In this document: piece by piece, positions 49,537 to 57,972 of the stretch | How the letters are laid out: each line of letters opens with the position of its first letter | How positions within the stretch are numbered: the stretch's first letter is position 1 | NCBI GenBank assembly: GCA_964511185.1 | Contig: CAZEDU010000007.1 | Span: forward strand, 1-64,000 | DNA: 64,000 nt | Reading direction: 5' to 3' | Source: CAZEDU01 sp964511185 | GTDB lineage: Bacteria > Myxococcota > Myxococcia > Myxococcales > Myxococcaceae | The notes under the pieces: generated by a model | Database searches by the model: none | What the model was told of the DNA's origin: nothing | The model's input: only the letters and a program-made list of their open reading frames with translations | Made by a program: the position numbers and the translations under genes

Positions 49537-50004
49537 ATGTCTGTCGATAGAGCCTTTCGCGATATGATTCGCGATGAAATCGAGTCACGCCTGCGGCCGC
49601 TGCACGACGCGGTGGAGCGCTTGCAGCAGGGCGCGCTCGAGCTGAACTCGCTGCGAAACCTCGCCGACCGCCTCGCGCCGCTGGGCGCGCTGCTCGGCAC
49701 GCCTCGCCGCGGGCCGGGTCGCCCGCGGGGCTCGGGGCGCGGCAACAAGAAGGTCCGCGCCGGCCGTCGCCGCCGCGCCGAGGCGGGCGCCAACGAGCGT
49801 CCCTGTGCCCTGCAAGGCTGCAAGCGCCAGGCGCGCAGCAAGGGCTACTGCGCCGCGCACTACCAGAAGTTCCGCAACCTGGCGCGCACCCACCGGCTGC
49901 CGGCCGACTGGAAGGAGTACGCGCCGCCCAACTCGGTGAAGGACCTGGTGCTGCCGCGCGGTCGGGCGGCGGCCAAGGCGTTGAAAGCCGCGCGCGCCAA
50001 GTAG
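49537..50004 (+). CDS. Basic protein with AT-hook-like and Cys-His motifs (possible DNA-binding protein)
   Basis: 155 residues from ATG 49537, with SD-like AAGGAG 49527-49532 upstream; longer frames would begin in the preceding gene. An N-terminal coiled-coil-like helix (RAFRDMIRDEIESRLRPLHDAVERL) is followed by an AT-hook-like GRPRGSGR (about residues 65-72) and a very basic stretch. A CALQGCKRQARSKGYCAAHY segment (about 90-109) could bind zinc through C-x4-C...C-x2-H. It is probably nucleoid- or RNA-associated. I do not recognise the family. Confidence 0.65.
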   Translation: MSVDRAFRDMIRDEIESRLRPLHDAVERLQQGALELNSLRNLADRLAPLGALLGTPRRGPGRPRGSGRGNKKVRAGRRRRAEAGANERPCALQGCKRQARSKGYCAAHYQKFRNLARTHRLPADWKEYAPPNSVKDLVLPRGRAAAKALKAARAK

Positions 50005-50034
50005 CCTTCCCATTCTGGGTTGAAACGAGTACTT

Positions 50035-50077
50035 GGGCGGTGGGCCTGAACCGGGTCCACCGCCCATTTCTTTTTTT
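50035..50077 (+). terminator. Intrinsic terminator directly before kynA
   Basis: The stem GGGCGGTGG (50035-50043) pairs perfectly with CCACCGCCC (50057-50065), loop of 13 bases, followed by ATTTCTTTTTTT (50066-50077). It ends 14 bp before the kynA start. It ends the upstream gene, and could also act as an attenuator for kynA. Confidence 0.85.
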
Positions 50078-50091
50078 CGAAGACGGCCGAC

Positions 50092-50946
50092 ATGAACAAG
50101 CGAGAGCTCGAGCAGGGCATCCACCTCGACATGAAGGGCCACACCAGCTACGGCGAGTACCTTCAGCTCGAGCAGGTGTTGTCGGCGCAGAAGCCCGCGT
50201 CGAACCCGGTGCAGCACGACGAGGTGCTCTTCATCATTCAGCACCAGACCTCCGAGCTGTGGATGAAGTTGCTCATTCACGAGCTCGAAGCGGCGCTCCG
50301 CTTCGTTCAGGCGGATCAGCTCGAGCCGACGTTCAAGATTCTGGCGCGGGTGGGGCAGGTGCAGCGCATTCTGTTCGAGCAGTGGAGCGTGCTCGAGACG
50401 CTCACCCCGAACGAATACCTTCAGTTCCGCGGCGCGCTCGGCCAGGCGAGCGGCTTTCAGAGCTACCAGTACCGCGCCATCGAGTTCATGCTCGGCAACA
50501 AGGACCCCGCGATGCTCCGGCCGTTCGCGCACCAGCCCCGCATCCACGACTGGCTCGAAGGGCACCTGCGGCGCCCGTCGCTCTACGACGAGTATCTCCG
50601 CTTCCTCGCGCGGAACGGCCACGACGTGCCGTCCGACCGAATCGAGCGCGACTGGTCGCAGCCCTACCAGCGGTCCGAAGGGGTGATGACGGTGTTTCGA
50701 AACATCTACGCGGACACCGACGCCCACTGGGACGAGTATGAAATGTGCGAGAAGCTCGTCGACGTCGAGGAGCGGTTCCAGCTGTGGCGCTACCGCCACA
50801 TGATGACGGTGCAGCGGGTGATTGGCTTTCGCGTCGGAACCGGTGGCAGCTCGGGGGTGGGCTTTCTCAAGAAGGCGCTCGAGCTCAGCTTCTTCCCCGA
50901 GCTGTGGGACGTCCGCACCACGCTGTCGGCGCCGGCGGGGACCTAG
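50092..50946 (+). CDS. kynA: Tryptophan 2,3-dioxygenase
   Basis: 284 residues. The pattern TSYGEYLQLEQVLSAQ, DEVLFIIQHQTSELWMKLL, FQSYQYRAIEF and RYRHMMTVQRVIGFRVGTGGSSGVGFL is that of heme TDO. It opens the indole ring of tryptophan to N-formylkynurenine, the first step of the kynurenine pathway. The proximal heme His is in the HMMTVQRVIG region. Kynurenine pathway partners are not beside it. The start lies 14 bp after a strong terminator. Confidence 0.95.
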   Translation: MNKRELEQGIHLDMKGHTSYGEYLQLEQVLSAQKPASNPVQHDEVLFIIQHQTSELWMKLLIHELEAALRFVQADQLEPTFKILARVGQVQRILFEQWSVLETLTPNEYLQFRGALGQASGFQSYQYRAIEFMLGNKDPAMLRPFAHQPRIHDWLEGHLRRPSLYDEYLRFLARNGHDVPSDRIERDWSQPYQRSEGVMTVFRNIYADTDAHWDEYEMCEKLVDVEERFQLWRYRHMMTVQRVIGFRVGTGGSSGVGFLKKALELSFFPELWDVRTTLSAPAGT

Positions 50947-50954
50947 TCCACGCC

Positions 50955-52064
50955 ATGTCAGAGCTTGTTTTTCGGCGCGCGCAGGTCCTCTGCTACCGCA
51001 TCTTCGACGTTGCCGAGGAGATCGACCTGGCCCGCGCGAGCGCGCTCCTCGCCGCCGACATCCGCCGCCTCAAGTTGTCGCGCGAAGGCAGCGAGTACCT
51101 CGAGCTGCCCAACCCGCCGCTCACCGTCGCGCTCGGCCGGCGTCCGCTCGGGCTCAAGTCGGGCGAGGTGGAGGTGGAGATCCGCGCCCGCATCTTCGAC
51201 CACGGCGCGCTCTCCATCATCGTCTCGGTGCCGGTGAAGCCGGGCACCACCATCGAGGCGCTCATCCCGGTGGTGGACGACTTGTTCGACGCCGCCTCCT
51301 TGGAGGCGCTCGCGCTCGAGCAGATCGAGAGGCTCAGGCCCGCGCTGCAGCCCGCGGTGAGCCAGCCGCACCTGTGGAAGACCAACGAGAGCTACACCGT
51401 GGTGTTCGCCGAGGAGATCGACGGCGCGCCGACCGCCTCCGCGCTGCTCGACGTGCCCGAGCTGCCGCGCCTGATGCTGGGCGAGGCCGGCCTGCGCTCG
51501 CTCTCGGCGCGCGAGCGGGGCGACGTGCTCGAGCACCACTACAGCTACAGCGACCGCGACCTGGTGGTCATCGATTGGAACTGCGCCTTCGTCTACGAGC
51601 CGTCGGGCAGCATGGACATCCCCGACTTGCTCGAGATCGGCAACGCGCAGCTGCTCGAGCTGCGCTACTACGACGACGTGCTCGACGAGGAGCTCAAGCG
51701 CAACTACGACGAGGTGTCGGTGCGCAAGACGCGCTGGTACGCGCTCTTCTGGAGCCCCTACCGCGTGATGGCCCGCCGGGTGATGGCGACGCTGCTCGAG
51801 CTCTCGGAGTTCATCGAGCGTGTCGAGAACAGCCTGAAAATCGTCGGCGATTTCTACTTGGCGAAGGTCTACGAAGGCGCGGTGCACCAGCTGCGCATCC
51901 CCGCCTGGCAAGCCCAGGTGACGCGCAAGCAGCAGCTGTTGTCGCAGACCTACCAGCTGCTCAAGGGTGAGGTAGACACCGACCGGTCGGTGACGCTGGA
52001 GCTGACCATCGTCTTGCTGATCATCAGCGAGATTCTCATGGCGGCGCTGCAAGTGCTCAAATAG
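50955..52064 (+). CDS. Uncharacterised protein with C-terminal TM helix (distant RMD1/DUF155-like)
   Basis: 369 residues from ATG 50955, 8 bp after kynA. A soluble N-terminal half (strand-rich, RIFDVAEEIDLARASALLAA) is followed by long helices (VMATLLELSEFIERVENSLKIVGDFYLAKVYEGAV) and a terminal membrane helix (LELTIVLLIISEILMAALQVL). The helical C-terminal layout resembles the RMD1/YagE (DUF155) family, whose function is not settled. It lies 4 bp before the cyclase gene, so the two may be coexpressed and a regulatory partner is possible. The assignment is tentative. Confidence 0.55.
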   Translation: MSELVFRRAQVLCYRIFDVAEEIDLARASALLAADIRRLKLSREGSEYLELPNPPLTVALGRRPLGLKSGEVEVEIRARIFDHGALSIIVSVPVKPGTTIEALIPVVDDLFDAASLEALALEQIERLRPALQPAVSQPHLWKTNESYTVVFAEEIDGAPTASALLDVPELPRLMLGEAGLRSLSARERGDVLEHHYSYSDRDLVVIDWNCAFVYEPSGSMDIPDLLEIGNAQLLELRYYDDVLDEELKRNYDEVSVRKTRWYALFWSPYRVMARRVMATLLELSEFIERVENSLKIVGDFYLAKVYEGAVHQLRIPAWQAQVTRKQQLLSQTYQLLKGEVDTDRSVTLELTIVLLIISEILMAALQVLK

Positions 52065-52068
52065 GAGC

Positions 52069-53523
52069 ATGACCGAGCCGGGGCAGCTATTGGGCGAGGT
52101 GCTCGTCCGCCTGCAGCTCGCGCGCCCCGCGCAGGTCGAAGCGGCGCTCGAGCGCGCCCGGAAGACCGGTGAGCGCATCGGCCAGGCGCTGGTCGCGCTC
52201 GGACACCTGACGCCCGCACAGCTCGAGACGGGGCTGCTCGAGGCGCTGGGCCTGCGCCGCGCCCAGCCCACGCCAAAGCTGGGCGAGATTCTGGTTCGCC
52301 TCCGGCACGTCACTCAGGCGCAGGTCGACGAGGCGCTCGCCCGACAAAAGACGCACGGCGGGCGGCTGGGGGAGCTGCTCGTCCAACTCCAGGCGTGCGG
52401 CTTGAAGCAGGTCTACGAGGCGCTCTCGCTGCAATCGAAGGCCACCCAACCCGACAGCGGTCCGGGCGAGGGCCCCACCCGGGTGATGGTGGTCGACGAC
52501 TCGGACATCGCGCGCACCGTCATCGAGCAGGGGCTCACCGGGCTCGGCTACGAGGTCGTCGCGGTCGACCACCCCGCCCGGGCGCTCGAGCTGGCGCGCG
52601 CCTCGCGGCCGTCCATCGTGCTGACCGACCTCACCATGCCGCAGATGGACGGCGCCGAGCTGTGCCGCCAGCTCAAGGGCATCGGCGGGCGGGCGGTCCC
52701 GGTCATCATCCTCACCGCGAACGACGAAGACGCGCAGCGCGTCGGCGGGCTGCGCGCGGGCGCCGACGACTACGTGAGCAAAGGCGCCTCGCTGGAAGAG
52801 CTCGCGGCGCGCATCGACGGCGTGGTGCGGCGCTCGGGCGAGACCGAGCGCGTGCGTCACCTGTTCGCCCGCTACACCTCCGACGCGGTGGTGGACGAGG
52901 CGCTAAGCCGCGGCAACGTGGTGCTCACCGGCGAGAAGCGTGAGGTCACCGTGCTGTTCGCCGACATCCGCAACTTCACGCACCTGGCCGAGGCGGTGCC
53001 GCCCGAGCAGGTCGTCGGCGTGCTCAACCTGGTGCTCGAGAAGCTGGCCGACGCGGTGCTGACGTGCGGTGGAACGCTCGACAAGTTTTTGGGCGACGGG
53101 GTGATGGCGCTCTTCGGCGCGCCGGTGAGCCGGCCCGACGACGCGCTGCGCGCGGTGCAGGCCGCCGAGCTGATGATGAGCTCGCTGGTCGACTTGAGGA
53201 ACAACCCGCACGGCCCTCGAGAGCTGGAGCTCGGAATCGGCATCAACACCGGCGTGGTCATCGCCGGCACCTTCGGCAGCCTGGCGCGCACCGAGTACAC
53301 CTGCATCGGCGACTCGGTGAACGTCGCGTCGCGGCTGTGCGGGGTGGCGGGCGGAGGGGAGATTCTCTGCGGCGAGCGCACGGTGCAGCGGGTGGGCGCC
53401 GGCCGCTTCGAGGCGCTCGCGCCCGTGCGGCTGAAGGGCAAGGCCCAGGACGTCAGCGTGTGGCGGGTGAAGCCTTCAATACTGAACGGTCCTGGTCGAC
53501 ACCAAACTTCACATGCACCATGA
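52069..53523 (+). CDS. MshEN-like/response-regulator/class III adenylate cyclase
   Basis: 484 residues. Residues 1-120 have three helical repeats of the kind found at the N-terminus of type II secretion ATPases (LGEVLVRLQLARPAQVEAAL, RIGQALVALGHLTPAQL, KLGEILVRLRHVTQAQV). A REC domain follows with DD (about 145-146), the phospho-acceptor Asp in VLTDLTMPQMDG, and a Lys-type end. The class III cyclase domain has VTVLFADIRNFTHL and DKFLGDGVMALFGAP; GINTGVVIAGTFGS and TCIGDSVNVASRL complete it. Asp/Lys/Arg substrate residues are kept, so it likely makes cAMP. MshEN domains bind c-di-GMP in other proteins. Confidence 0.88.
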   Translation: MTEPGQLLGEVLVRLQLARPAQVEAALERARKTGERIGQALVALGHLTPAQLETGLLEALGLRRAQPTPKLGEILVRLRHVTQAQVDEALARQKTHGGRLGELLVQLQACGLKQVYEALSLQSKATQPDSGPGEGPTRVMVVDDSDIARTVIEQGLTGLGYEVVAVDHPARALELARASRPSIVLTDLTMPQMDGAELCRQLKGIGGRAVPVIILTANDEDAQRVGGLRAGADDYVSKGASLEELAARIDGVVRRSGETERVRHLFARYTSDAVVDEALSRGNVVLTGEKREVTVLFADIRNFTHLAEAVPPEQVVGVLNLVLEKLADAVLTCGGTLDKFLGDGVMALFGAPVSRPDDALRAVQAAELMMSSLVDLRNNPHGPRELELGIGINTGVVIAGTFGSLARTEYTCIGDSVNVASRLCGVAGGGEILCGERTVQRVGAGRFEALAPVRLKGKAQDVSVWRVKPSILNGPGRHQTSHAP

Positions 53524-53977
53524 TGACGTTCGCGTGTCGGTCTACTCGGAAGCAGATTTGGTGCAGAACCGCGCGAGCGTGCTCGTGTACGGCGGCTCCG
53601 AGGCAGATCGCCGCGCCTGGGCCGACGAGGTCGCGCAGCGCCTGACCCAAGGCGCCTTGGTCGAAGTCGGCGCCGGCCCCGACTTGGACCGCGCGCTCGA
53701 GCGCAAGAGCGGGGTCGTCTTCATTCGCGACCTGACGCAGCTGTCGTCCGAGGCGCAGGGCAAGTTGGTGCGCTGCCTGGTCGAGCGCGACGAACAGCCC
53801 AAGTTCATCGTCGCGCTGCCCATGGCACCGGACACCGCGCGCACCAAAGGTCAGCTGCGGGAGGACCTCGCGTTTCGGCTCGCCCGCGCCCGCGTCGACC
53901 TGTCCGACCCAGCGCTCAAAGAGGCCATCCGCGTCCGCCGGGAGAAGGCCAAGACGAAGAAGTCCAAGTCACGCTAA
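53513..53977 (+). CDS. Small protein resembling a fragment of a sigma-54-type AAA+ domain
   Basis: 154 residues, overlapping the cyclase 3' end by 11 bp in another frame. The segment GVVFIRDLTQLSSEAQGKLVRCL corresponds to the Walker B and pore helix order of sigma-54 activators. REDLAFRLARARVDLSDP corresponds to their FREDLYYRLNVV sensor region. There is no Walker A motif and no HTH, and the R-finger region is incomplete. This could be a cut-down AAA+ relative that modulates its neighbour. It ends with a Lys-rich tail and a GGGGACTGTCCCC repeat follows 4 bp later. Confidence 0.6.
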   Translation: MHHDDVRVSVYSEADLVQNRASVLVYGGSEADRRAWADEVAQRLTQGALVEVGAGPDLDRALERKSGVVFIRDLTQLSSEAQGKLVRCLVERDEQPKFIVALPMAPDTARTKGQLREDLAFRLARARVDLSDPALKEAIRVRREKAKTKKSKSR

Positions 53978-53981
53978 CTGG

Positions 53982-53994
53982 GGGGACTGTCCCC
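53982..53994. repeat. GGGGACTGTCCCC repeat between convergent genes
   Basis: A single 13-bp palindrome in the 22-bp space between the sigma-54-like gene and the convergent SCO1 gene. Confidence 0.85.
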
Positions 53995-53999
53995 AACTC

Positions 54000-54668
54000 T
54001 CACTCCCCGCGCGTCGCGAGCAGCCCCGCATCCCGCATCAGCTTGTCGAGCGTCTGCTCATCCTCGAGCGCGTAGTACCCGCGGATCTGCCCCTTCGTAT
54101 CCACCAGCACGAAGTGGCTGCCGTGCGCGATGCTCATCAGGTCGTCGTCGTCGCCCTTGTCCATGTGGACTTTCAGGCCGTTCACGATGAGGGCCTTCAG
54201 CTCCTCGCGGGAGCCGGTCAAGAAGGACCACATGCGCGGGCTCACGCGGTGGGCCTTGGAATAGCTCAACAGCTTCTCCGGCGTGTCGTGCTCGGGGTCG
54301 ACGGTGAAGCTCACCAGGTGGAAGTACTCGCCCAGGTTGCGGCCGCGGTGTTGCACCACGCCCATCTTCTGCGTGAACAGCGGGCAGATGGTCGGGCAGC
54401 GCGTGAAGATGAAGTTCGCGACCCAGACCTTGCCCTCCAGGTCCTTCGACCCGAACGGCTTGCCGTATTGATCCGTCAGCGAGAACGCCGGCACCTTTCC
54501 CAACACCGGCAACGGCGGCGGCAGCTCGGTGCGGACCGACCGGAGAATCGGCATCCCCACCAACGCCAGAATCAGCACCAGCCAAAACCACTTGCTCGCG
54601 ACGAGCGCCCCCAGGTGTCCTTCCAGACGGCGGCCCAACCCCGGGTGGCTGACGTGTGTGGTGGCCAT
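54000..54668 (-). CDS. SCO1/SenC copper chaperone
   Basis: 222 residues with an N-terminal membrane helix (residues 26-43) and a thioredoxin fold. The copper-binding CPTIC is at residues 91-95 (CxxxC), and a HGSHFVLVD segment carries the third ligand His. VDPEHDTPE and YYALEDE are family motifs. It inserts copper in the CuA site of cytochrome oxidase, on the outer face of the inner membrane. The aa3 oxidase genes are about 2.3 kb away, transcribed oppositely. Confidence 0.9.
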   Translation of the reverse strand: MATTHVSHPGLGRRLEGHLGALVASKWFWLVLILALVGMPILRSVRTELPPPLPVLGKVPAFSLTDQYGKPFGSKDLEGKVWVANFIFTRCPTICPLFTQKMGVVQHRGRNLGEYFHLVSFTVDPEHDTPEKLLSYSKAHRVSPRMWSFLTGSREELKALIVNGLKVHMDKGDDDDLMSIAHGSHFVLVDTKGQIRGYYALEDEQTLDKLMRDAGLLATRGE

Positions 54669-54891
54669 GGCGGCCGCGTAAGTAACGGATGCGACGAAGC
54701 CCGGTCAACGGAACACCCGCTCGCCAGTGGAGCAGGCGTGCGCGCGCGCATGCCCAACTTTCGGGCACTCCTCGATTCCGCCCGGAGCGGATCAGCACAC
54801 CCACACACTCGAAACCAGGCCCCGCCCGCTCTCGAGAATGCCAGGCAAGGCAGTTGCAGCGGACCTGTCACCGCTCCGACTGGAAAGAGTC

Positions 54892-56211
54892 ATGGCATTC
54901 CGCGCTTCCCTCCTGATCACCCTCTGGGCCGCCGCCATTCTGGCCGGCTGCAACTGCGGCGGACCGCCGTGTGAAACCAACGCCGACTGCGCTGGCGACC
55001 AGGTCTGTCTGCAGACCGCCGAGGTCTGCGCGGTCAAGTGCAGCACCGACGCCGAGTGCGCCGCCGAAGAGAAGTGCTCGACCGCCGGCGGGTGCGTGGC
55101 GAAGTCGCAGTGCGGCGGCGACGGCGACTGCGCGGTGGGCACCGTCTGTCAGCCCGGCGGCGGCTGCGGCGCGCCCTGTCAGACCGCGGGCTGCCCGGCC
55201 GGCGACGTCTGCGCGTCGAACGGCCACTGCCACGTGCCGGACAAGGCGCCGCCCGCCTGCGGGGGCCAGCTCTTCGAGTCGAAGCGCGTCGAGTCGAACA
55301 TGCTCATCGTGCTCGACCACTCCGGCAGCATGCGCGAGCGCGCCGACGCGAGCGGCAAGTCGAAGTGGGACGCCGCGAAGGAAGCGATTCGCTCGGTGAC
55401 CGCCAAGCATGATCAGCAGATCCGCTTTGGCCTCGAAATCTTCTCCATCGCGACCAAGCAGTGCGCGGTGCAAGGCGTGGTCGTGCCGGTGGGCGCCAGC
55501 ACCGCCGCCGCCATCTCGTCGGCGCTGCCGCAAGAGGCCGACGGCGACCGCACGCCCATCGGCGCGGCGCTCTCCACCGCGGCCACCGTGGCCGAGCTCA
55601 AGGACCCGGCCCGCGCGAACTACGTGATGCTCGTCACCGACGGCAAAGAGAACTGCGGCGGCAAGCCGGTCGACGAGACCAAGAAGCTCTTCCAGGCCGG
55701 CGTGAAGACCTTCGTGGTCGGCTTCGGCGCGCAGGTCGACGGCCAGATGCTCTCGAACATGGCGGTCGAAGGCGGCACCGCGCGCGCCGGCGGCACCAAG
55801 TACTACCAGGCCAACGACGCCGCCTCGCTCTCCAGCGCGTTCGACGCCATCGCGCAAGGCGCGCTCGGCTGCGACTACCAGCTCGAGAAGGCGCCGCCGG
55901 ATCCGAACAAGCTCTTCGTCTACGTGAACGGCCAGCTCACCCCGCGCGACCCGAGCAAGAAGAGCGGCTGGGACTACGCCGGCTCGCCCACCCGCATCTC
56001 GCTCTACGGCGCCGCCTGCGACGCGATGACCAAGGCGTCGGGCGGCAAGGTGAACATCGTCTACGGCTGCCCGGACGACACCCTGGTCGAAGGCCCCGGC
56101 TCCAACGGCCCGGGCGGCGGCTCCGATGGTGGCTTCGAGGAAGGCCCTGGCAGCGGCGGCCCCGGCGGTCCGGGCAGCGGCTCCGACGGCGGCGACCCCG
56201 AGATTCTGTAA
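54892..56211 (+). CDS. VWA-domain lipoprotein with Cys-rich N-terminal repeats
   Basis: 439 residues from ATG 54892 (upstream in-frame starts are poor), with lipobox LAGC (Cys20). Cys repeats (about 24-100) such as CAGDQVCLQTAEVC and CPAGDVCASNGHC are followed by a VWA domain. Its MIDAS is DHSGS (about 139-143), and VTDGKENCGG follows. The C-terminus is a Gly/Pro/Ser-rich stretch ending in DPEIL, without a sorting signal. It is of the same general design as the VWA protein at 10853 but lipid-anchored at the N-terminus. Confidence 0.85.
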   Translation: MAFRASLLITLWAAAILAGCNCGGPPCETNADCAGDQVCLQTAEVCAVKCSTDAECAAEEKCSTAGGCVAKSQCGGDGDCAVGTVCQPGGGCGAPCQTAGCPAGDVCASNGHCHVPDKAPPACGGQLFESKRVESNMLIVLDHSGSMRERADASGKSKWDAAKEAIRSVTAKHDQQIRFGLEIFSIATKQCAVQGVVVPVGASTAAAISSALPQEADGDRTPIGAALSTAATVAELKDPARANYVMLVTDGKENCGGKPVDETKKLFQAGVKTFVVGFGAQVDGQMLSNMAVEGGTARAGGTKYYQANDAASLSSAFDAIAQGALGCDYQLEKAPPDPNKLFVYVNGQLTPRDPSKKSGWDYAGSPTRISLYGAACDAMTKASGGKVNIVYGCPDDTLVEGPGSNGPGGGSDGGFEEGPGSGGPGGPGSGSDGGDPEIL

Positions 56212-56291
56212 GTGGAAGGCGGCAAGACAGGGCCAGCCGCCCACTCGCACCCCGAAGATGCTTTTCTCTGGCTCCACTACACTCGACGCGC

Positions 56292-56849
56292 GTGCAGAGG
56301 CGTAAACACAAGCGGGTTCGGGCGCAGGGCGTCGCTGGTCACTTGAGAACCGGGGCCGACTTCCTGCCGGGCCTGTCGGTCGAGAACCTCTCGCTCGGCG
56401 GCGCGTACGTTCGAACCGCGCAGCCGATGGCGCCGGGCACCGCGGTGGTGCTCGAGCTGGTGCGCCCGGGCCTGAAGAAGGTCATCCGCGTCACCGGCCG
56501 CGTCGTCACCATCGTCACCGGCGAGGAGGCGCGCGCCACCCGCCGCGTGCCCGGCATGGGCGTGGCGTTTGATCCGCTCGACGTCGACGCGCAGGGGCGC
56601 ATCAAGGAGCTGCTCGGCGTGCTCGCGCCGGATCAGCCGCTGCTCGAGTCCGACGCGCACGCCACCTTCGCTCCGCCCGAGACCTTGCGCGCGGTCGGCG
56701 CGGTCGAGCCCGGCCGGGTCACCGCGCAGGTCCGCGGCGTGATGAACGAGCTCGGCGGTCAGGAGCAGCGGCTCAAGCAGCTCGAGCGCGAGAACGAGCA
56801 GCTGCGCCGCGAGAACGCGCAGCTCAAGTCGCAGCTCAATCGAAAGTAG
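56292..56849 (+). CDS. PilZ-domain protein with C-terminal coiled coil
   Basis: 185 residues from GTG 56292. The c-di-GMP-binding motif RxxxR is RKHKR (residues 4-8) and NLSLGG (32-37) fits (D/N)xSxxG. After the beta-barrel domain a linker leads to a leucine-zipper-type coiled coil (LKQLERENEQLRRENAQLKSQL, about 160-182). It is probably a c-di-GMP effector; the partner bound by the coiled coil is unknown. No ATG start exists in a suitable place; GTG preceded by GACGCGC is weak but gives the correct PilZ beginning. Confidence 0.85.
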   Translation: MQRRKHKRVRAQGVAGHLRTGADFLPGLSVENLSLGGAYVRTAQPMAPGTAVVLELVRPGLKKVIRVTGRVVTIVTGEEARATRRVPGMGVAFDPLDVDAQGRIKELLGVLAPDQPLLESDAHATFAPPETLRAVGAVEPGRVTAQVRGVMNELGGQEQRLKQLERENEQLRRENAQLKSQLNRK

Positions 56850-56991
56850 TCCGCATCAATTCCACTAATGCCTTCGCTCGCGCGGCCGCCTGGCCGGCAG
56901 GCGGGAAACAGGTTGCTGCGCCTGTGCTCGCGTGTTACGCCCGCGTCCGTTTTTCGCCAATCGAACGACTTCGAGCGAGGACGACCCTAGG

Positions 56992-57633
56992 ATGAGCGCG
57001 ACTGCGACCGCGACCGCCGATCATGGCGGACACGCTGCCCACGTTCTGCCCCCGGATGCGCACTTTGGTGTAGCGACCACCGGGAAGATCGGCATGTGGA
57101 TCTTCCTGCTCTCCGACGCGTTCTCGTTCGGCGGGCTGCTGCTGTCGTACGGCATCCTGCGCGGCGGCATGGAAGTTTGGCGTTCGGCGAGCGAGCCGGG
57201 CTTCGGCCTCGAGTTCACCGCGCTCCTCACGTTCCTGCTCATCTGCTCGTCGGTCACCATGGTGTTCGCCGTTCAGGCGGCCACCGAGGGCAACCGCAAG
57301 GCCACGGTGAAGTGGCTCGTGCTCACCGCGCTGGGCGGCATCCTCTTCCTGCTCGGACAGCTCGAGGAGTACTGGGGCGTCTTCGGCATCTTCTCGCACG
57401 GCCTGCTCAACGAAGGCCTCGACTTCGGAAAGAGCGCGTACGCGAGCACCTTCTACATCACCACCTCGTTCCACGGCCTGCACGTGCTGTCGGGCGTCAT
57501 CTACATCCTCGTCATGACGCTGCGCACGCAGCTGGGGAAGACCGACGCGAACGAGATCGAGGTCTTGGGCCTCTTCTGGCACTTCGTCGACCTGGTCTGG
57601 ATTCTCGTCTTCACCTTCGTCTACCTGCTCTAA
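56992..57633 (+). CDS. Cytochrome c oxidase subunit III-like protein (first copy)
   Basis: 213 residues from ATG 56992, with SD-like AGGA upstream. Five membrane helices follow GKIGMWIFLLSDAFSFGGLL, the usual subunit III beginning. STFYITTSFHGLHVLSGVIY and FWHFVDLVWILVFTFVYLL are the family motifs. It is a structural part of the heme-copper oxidase. A second subunit III gene lies at 60868. This one opens the operon. Confidence 0.85.
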   Translation: MSATATATADHGGHAAHVLPPDAHFGVATTGKIGMWIFLLSDAFSFGGLLLSYGILRGGMEVWRSASEPGFGLEFTALLTFLLICSSVTMVFAVQAATEGNRKATVKWLVLTALGGILFLLGQLEEYWGVFGIFSHGLLNEGLDFGKSAYASTFYITTSFHGLHVLSGVIYILVMTLRTQLGKTDANEIEVLGLFWHFVDLVWILVFTFVYLL

Positions 57634-57654
57634 ACGGACTCGAGGCCACCTTTC

Positions 57655-57972
57655 ATGGCAGACAACGCTCACGCGGCGGCCGCCCACGCTCAGGGGCACA
57701 GCAGCAGCAAGAAGACCTACCTCATCGTCTTCGGCATTCTGTTCGTGCTGACGGCGGTCGAGGTCCTGCTGGGCTATTCCCATCACCTCCTGTCGAAGGT
57801 CAGCCTCGTCCTGCTGGCGCTGATCAAGGCGGGCTTCGTCGGCTACTACTTCATGCACCTGGGCCACGAGCGAAAGGCGCTCAAGCTCACGGTGGTCATC
57901 CCCTTTGCCTTCCCCGCGCTCTACGCGTTCGTGCTGATCGCCGAGGCGATCTGGAGGTTCGCGAAGTGGTGA
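57655..57972 (+). CDS. Cytochrome c oxidase subunit IV-like protein
   Basis: 105 residues with three membrane helices. TAVEVLLGYSHHLLS, ALIKAGFVGYYFMHLGHERKAL and a C-terminal helix ending AIWRF are as in prokaryotic COX4/CyoD-type subunits. Role: assembly or stability of the oxidase. Its stop overlaps the GTG of the CPVC gene by 4 bp. Confidence 0.8.
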   Translation: MADNAHAAAAHAQGHSSSKKTYLIVFGILFVLTAVEVLLGYSHHLLSKVSLVLLALIKAGFVGYYFMHLGHERKALKLTVVIPFAFPALYAFVLIAEAIWRFAKW

